Origin: an uncultured Pseudomonas sp.
GTDB taxonomy: Bacteria; Pseudomonadota; Gammaproteobacteria; Pseudomonadales; Pseudomonadaceae
Length of the DNA stretch: 64,000 bases
Direction: 5' to 3'
NCBI RefSeq assembly: GCF_943846705.1
Contig: NZ_OX044366.1
Location: 1,736,001-1,800,000, forward strand
The notes below the pieces were generated by a model that saw only the letters and a program-made list of their open reading frames with translations, was not told where the DNA came from and ran no database searches. Position 1 is the first letter of the stretch; each line of letters begins with the position of its first letter. Position numbers and translations under genes: made by a program. Shown here piece after piece: positions 60,974 to 64,000 of the stretch.

Positions 60974-61585
60974 ATGACCACATCGATTCTGTATCTTCAC
61001 GGGCTTAACAGCTCACCCGCATCGCTCAAGGCCAGCCTATTGCGCCGGGCCATGCAGCAGCTTGGCCTGGCAGAGCAATTGCGCGTGCCGGCCCTGCACC
61101 ATCATCCACGTGAGGCGATTGCCCAGCTCGAGGCGCTGATTGGCGAGCTTGGTCGGCCCGTGCTGGTTGGCAGCTCGCTGGGCGGCTACTATGCGACCCA
61201 TTTAGCTGAACGCCACGGGCTGCCTGCGCTGTTGATCAATCCCGCCGTACGCCCCCATCTGCATTTCACTGGCTACCTGGGCCCGCAGAAGAACTATTAC
61301 AACGAGGAAACCTGGGAGCTGACCACCGACCATGTGGCGGCACTGGCCGAGCTGGACGTTGCGGTACTGCAAGACCCGGCGCGTTATCAGGTGTGGCTGC
61401 AGACGGCCGACGAAACCCTCGATTACCGTGATGCCCAGGCGTATTACCGGGCCAGCGCGCTGCGTATCCAGGCCGGTGGCGACCATGGTTTTCAGGGATT
61501 TGCCGAACGCCTGCCGATGCTTTTCGCTTTCGCCGGTATTCCTCGCCATTTGTGGCAGGATATCGACTTTTCCGCTCTCAATTGA
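60974..61585 (+). CDS. yqiA: YqiA-family alpha/beta hydrolase (esterase)
   Basis: A 203-residue small esterase. The start SILYLHGLNSSPASLKASLL, nucleophile elbow GSSLGGYYATHLAE with Ser at the G-x-S-x-G position, and C-terminal GGDHGFQGFAERL giving the catalytic His match YqiA. E. coli YqiA hydrolyses acyl esters in vitro; the natural substrate is unknown. It lies 15 bp before parE and is part of the cpdA-yqiA-parE group. No signal peptide, so cytoplasmic. Confidence 0.92.
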   Translation: MTTSILYLHGLNSSPASLKASLLRRAMQQLGLAEQLRVPALHHHPREAIAQLEALIGELGRPVLVGSSLGGYYATHLAERHGLPALLINPAVRPHLHFTGYLGPQKNYYNEETWELTTDHVAALAELDVAVLQDPARYQVWLQTADETLDYRDAQAYYRASALRIQAGGDHGFQGFAERLPMLFAFAGIPRHLWQDIDFSALN

Positions 61586-61600
61586 CGAACAAGAGACCCC

Positions 61601-63505
61601 ATGGCCCAGCAAGGTTCTAGCTCCTACAACGCCGATGCCATCGAAGTCCTTTCCGGCCTCGACCCGGTGCGCAAGCGCCCGGGCATGTACACCGACACCA
61701 GCCGGCCCAACCACCTGGCCCAGGAAGTCATCGACAACAGCGTCGACGAAGCGCTGGCTGGGCATGCCAAGTCGATCCAGGTGATCCTGCATGAGGACAA
61801 TTCGCTGGAAGTGCTCGACGACGGTCGTGGCATGCCAGTGGATATTCACCCGGAGGAGGGTGTGCCGGGGGTCGAGCTGATCCTTACCAAGCTGCACGCC
61901 GGCGGCAAGTTCAGCAACAAGAACTACCAGTTTTCCGGCGGCCTGCACGGTGTGGGTATCTCGGTGGTCAACGCGCTGTCGACCAGCGTGGTTGTCACGG
62001 TCAAGCGTGACGGCAACGAGTACCAGATGAGCTTTGCCGATGGCTACAAGTCCAGCGATCTGGCGATTGTCGGCTCGGTCGGCAAGCGCAATACCGGCAC
62101 CAGCGTGCACTTCTGGCCGGATCCTAAATATTTCGACGCCTTCAAATTTTCGGTCAGCCGCCTCAAACATGTGCTCAAAGCCAAGGCTGTGCTGTGCCCG
62201 GGCCTGGCCGTCAGCTTCGAAGACAAGGCCAGCGGCGAGAAAGTCGAGTGGCTTTATGAAGACGGCCTGCGCTCCTACCTGGTGGATGCGGTCAGCGAAT
62301 TTGAGCGCCTGCCCAATGAGCCCTTCTGCGGCAGCCTGGCGGGTAATAAAGAGGCGGTGGATTGGGCGCTGCTGTGGCTGCCGGAAGGCGGCGATGCGGT
62401 GCAGGAAAGCTACGTCAACCTGATTCCCACGGCCCAGGGCGGCACCCACGTCAACGGTCTGCGTCAGGGCCTGCTGGATGCCATGCGCGAGTTCTGCGAG
62501 TTCCGCAGCCTGTTGCCGCGTGGGGTCAAGCTGGCCCCGGAAGATATCTGGGAGCGCATCGCCTTCGTCCTCTCTATGAAGATGCAGGACGCGCAGTTCT
62601 CCGGGCAGACCAAGGAGCGCTTGTCCTCGCGGGAAGCGGCAGCCTTTGTCTCTGGTGTGGTCAAAGATGCCTTTAGCCTGTGGCTTAACGCTCACCCGGA
62701 GTTGGGGCAGCAGCTCGCCGAGCTGGCGATCAGTAACGCCAACCGCCGCCTCAAGGCCGGCAAGAAAGTTGAGCGCAAGCGCATCACCCAGGGTCCAGCG
62801 TTGCCGGGCAAGCTGGCCGATTGCGCGGGGCAGGACCCGATGCGCTCCGAACTGTTTTTGGTGGAAGGTGATTCCGCCGGCGGTTCGGCCAAGCAGGCGC
62901 GCGACAAGGAATTCCAGGCGATCCTGCCGCTGCGCGGGAAGATTCTGAACACCTGGGAAGTCGACGGCAGTGAAGTGCTGGCCAGTCAGGAAGTGCATAA
63001 CATCGCCGTGGCGGTTGGCCTCGATCCGGGTTCCAGCGACCTCAGCCAACTGCGCTACGGCAAAATCTGCATCCTCGCCGACGCCGACTCCGACGGGCTG
63101 CACATCGCCACCTTGCTCTGCGCCTTGTTCGTCCAGCATTTCCGCCCGCTGGTGGATGCCGGCCACGTCTATGTGGCGATGCCGCCGCTGTATCGCATCG
63201 ACCTGGGCAAAGAGATTTTCTATGCGCTGGATGAAGCCGAGCGCGACGGCATTCTCGACCGTCTGGTGGCCGAGAAGCGTCGGGGCAAGCCGCAAGTCAC
63301 CCGCTTTAAAGGCCTTGGTGAGATGAACCCGCCGCAGCTGCGCGAAACCACCATGGACCCGAACACCCGGCGTCTGGTGCAGCTGACCCTGGAAGACTAT
63401 CCAGGCACCCAGGAAATGATGGACATGCTGCTGGCGAAAAAACGCGCCGGCGACCGTAAATCCTGGCTGGAGTCCAAGGGCAACCTGGCCGAGGTGCTGC
63501 TCTGA
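61601..63505 (+). CDS. parE: DNA topoisomerase IV subunit B
   Basis: ATPase subunit of topoisomerase IV, which unlinks daughter chromosomes; a target of aminocoumarins and, with ParC, of quinolones. The protein has 634 residues (E. coli 630). The GHKL ATPase domain shows EVIDNSVDEALAG, DDGRGMPVDIHP and HGVGISVVNALS. The TOPRIM region has LFLVEGDSAGGSAKQARD and ILADADSDGLHIATLL. GLGEMNPPQLRETTMDP is the conserved C-terminal block. The stop overlaps the next start (TGATG at 63503-63507). Confidence 0.98.
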   Translation: MAQQGSSSYNADAIEVLSGLDPVRKRPGMYTDTSRPNHLAQEVIDNSVDEALAGHAKSIQVILHEDNSLEVLDDGRGMPVDIHPEEGVPGVELILTKLHAGGKFSNKNYQFSGGLHGVGISVVNALSTSVVVTVKRDGNEYQMSFADGYKSSDLAIVGSVGKRNTGTSVHFWPDPKYFDAFKFSVSRLKHVLKAKAVLCPGLAVSFEDKASGEKVEWLYEDGLRSYLVDAVSEFERLPNEPFCGSLAGNKEAVDWALLWLPEGGDAVQESYVNLIPTAQGGTHVNGLRQGLLDAMREFCEFRSLLPRGVKLAPEDIWERIAFVLSMKMQDAQFSGQTKERLSSREAAAFVSGVVKDAFSLWLNAHPELGQQLAELAISNANRRLKAGKKVERKRITQGPALPGKLADCAGQDPMRSELFLVEGDSAGGSAKQARDKEFQAILPLRGKILNTWEVDGSEVLASQEVHNIAVAVGLDPGSSDLSQLRYGKICILADADSDGLHIATLLCALFVQHFRPLVDAGHVYVAMPPLYRIDLGKEIFYALDEAERDGILDRLVAEKRRGKPQVTRFKGLGEMNPPQLRETTMDPNTRRLVQLTLEDYPGTQEMMDMLLAKKRAGDRKSWLESKGNLAEVLL

Positions 63506-64000
63506 TGCAGCGTTTGTTGGCTGCTTGCTTACTGCTTTGCGCGCCTGTGCTGGTCAGTGCGGCGGCACTGGAAGAGCTGGAGCTGCTGAATGAGCAGCCA
63601 GTTGTCGGCATCAGTGGTGGCAACTTGTCCGGGCTGGCATGGTGCGACGGCGCGTTGTGGGCGGTTTCGGATCGTGATGACCAGCAGCTTTATCGGTTGC
63701 AGTCGAGCGATTCGCAGTGGCAGGCCACGGCCGAGCCCTTTATCGCACCGCCCGCGCCGAACGTAGCGTTGCCCTGGGGGCTACGTGCGCGTAGTTGGGG
63801 CGCAGGGTTGGTGCGCGGCGGCGAGCTGGATTTCGAGGGCCTGAGCTGCGATGCCGCCGGTAACCGCTATTTGCTCAGCGAGGCCCGTGCTGCCGTGCTG
63901 CAGTTGCCCGTGATAGGCGAGCCTAGCTGGTTGAAGCTGCCCCAGAGTCTGGTGCGCCAAGCGCGTGCCAGCGGCATGCTGTTGCATTACAACTCGCTGC
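63505..64000 (+). CDS. Secreted esterase-like/phytase-like protein, 3' end outside window
   Basis: The first 165 codons are present. The signal peptide is MQRLLAACLLLCAPVLVSA, followed by beta-propeller-like segments GNLSGLAWCDGALWAVSDRD, and GGELDFEGLSCDAAGNRYLL, where the DFEGL motif is typical of the phytase-like esterase domain. It starts at 63505 overlapping parE, as its homologue does in P. aeruginosa. The remainder lies outside the window, so catalytic residues cannot be judged. Confidence 0.8.
   Translation, partial: MQRLLAACLLLCAPVLVSAAALEELELLNEQPVVGISGGNLSGLAWCDGALWAVSDRDDQQLYRLQSSDSQWQATAEPFIAPPAPNVALPWGLRARSWGAGLVRGGELDFEGLSCDAAGNRYLLSEARAAVLQLPVIGEPSWLKLPQSLVRQARASGMLLHYNSL

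Noticed and set aside
61202..63295. Long open frame (697 codons) opposite yqiA and parE
   Set aside because: It is a shadow of two well-supported genes and has no recognisable motif or ribosome-binding site.
1..64000. CRISPR arrays, tRNA or rRNA genes, insertion sequences, prophage, attachment sites
   Set aside because: I saw no regularly spaced repeats, cloverleaf-like sequences, transposase motifs or integrase genes.

Overview
The window is a chromosomal segment of a Pseudomonas-type gammaproteobacterium. The gene content and order (mscK, nhaP2, an acyl-CoA dehydrogenase, msrA, a dipA-like phosphodiesterase, aceF-aceE, glnE, ilvE, waaF-waaC-waaG-waaP and the kinase genes, then msbA, hldE, waaA, tolC, thiC, nudF, cpdA and parE) is what I know from the Pseudomonas core genome. 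The high GC content, with long antisense shadow ORFs, fits. I see no IS element, prophage, tRNA, rRNA or CRISPR array. Gene names rest on protein motifs and synteny recalled from memory; no database search was run.

Layout. 1-9 kb, all on the minus strand: the 3'-truncated mechanosensitive channel gene mscK, a K+/H+ antiporter, an acyl-CoA dehydrogenase, and a translationally coupled MFS transporter/nitronate monooxygenase pair. 9-14.1 kb: rlmJ, a membrane-anchored FMN glutamate-synthase-like protein, and a PadR regulator divergent from a carotenoid-isomerase-like FAD oxidoreductase with two palindromic operators between them. 14.1-22.5 kb: msrA, a dipA-like c-di-GMP phosphodiesterase, a small exported unknown, and aceF/aceE. 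The aceE-glnE gap carries two exact reverse-complement copies of an RpiR-family (HexR/RccR-like) box. 22.8-26.7 kb: glnE and ilvE.

26.8-47.9 kb is the lipopolysaccharide core region. It runs waaF, waaC, waaG, waaP, three further kinase-like genes (one with two kinase domains), a carbamoyltransferase, a wapH-like glycosyltransferase, a variable block (DUF6625-like protein, GT4, GT2, hexapeptide O-acetyltransferase), an opposed pair (non-canonical kinase and O-antigen ligase), then msbA, mig-14, dnpA and hldE. Many genes overlap by 1-4 bases, which suggests translational coupling. Together they would build ADP-heptose, add heptoses, phosphates, a carbamoyl group and outer-core sugars, flip lipid A-core, and ligate O antigen. 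The block from about 39.6 to 42.2 kb looks visibly lower in GC than its surroundings.

47.9-64 kb: an unknown gene, an aldo/keto reductase coupled to an FAD oxidoreductase, an SMR transporter divergent from a LysR regulator, waaA, tolC (opposed, sharing a bidirectional terminator), a TPP riboswitch with thiC and the permease gene cytX, then nudF, a DUF1249 gene, cpdA, a YqiA-type esterase, parE, and the start of a phytase-like secreted esterase.

Most of the window is conserved core genome. The parts most worth a second look are the series of LPS-kinase-like genes, two of which have lost the catalytic aspartate; the paired operators at aceE and at the PadR gene; and the predicted Shine-Dalgarno-masking platform downstream of the TPP aptamer.
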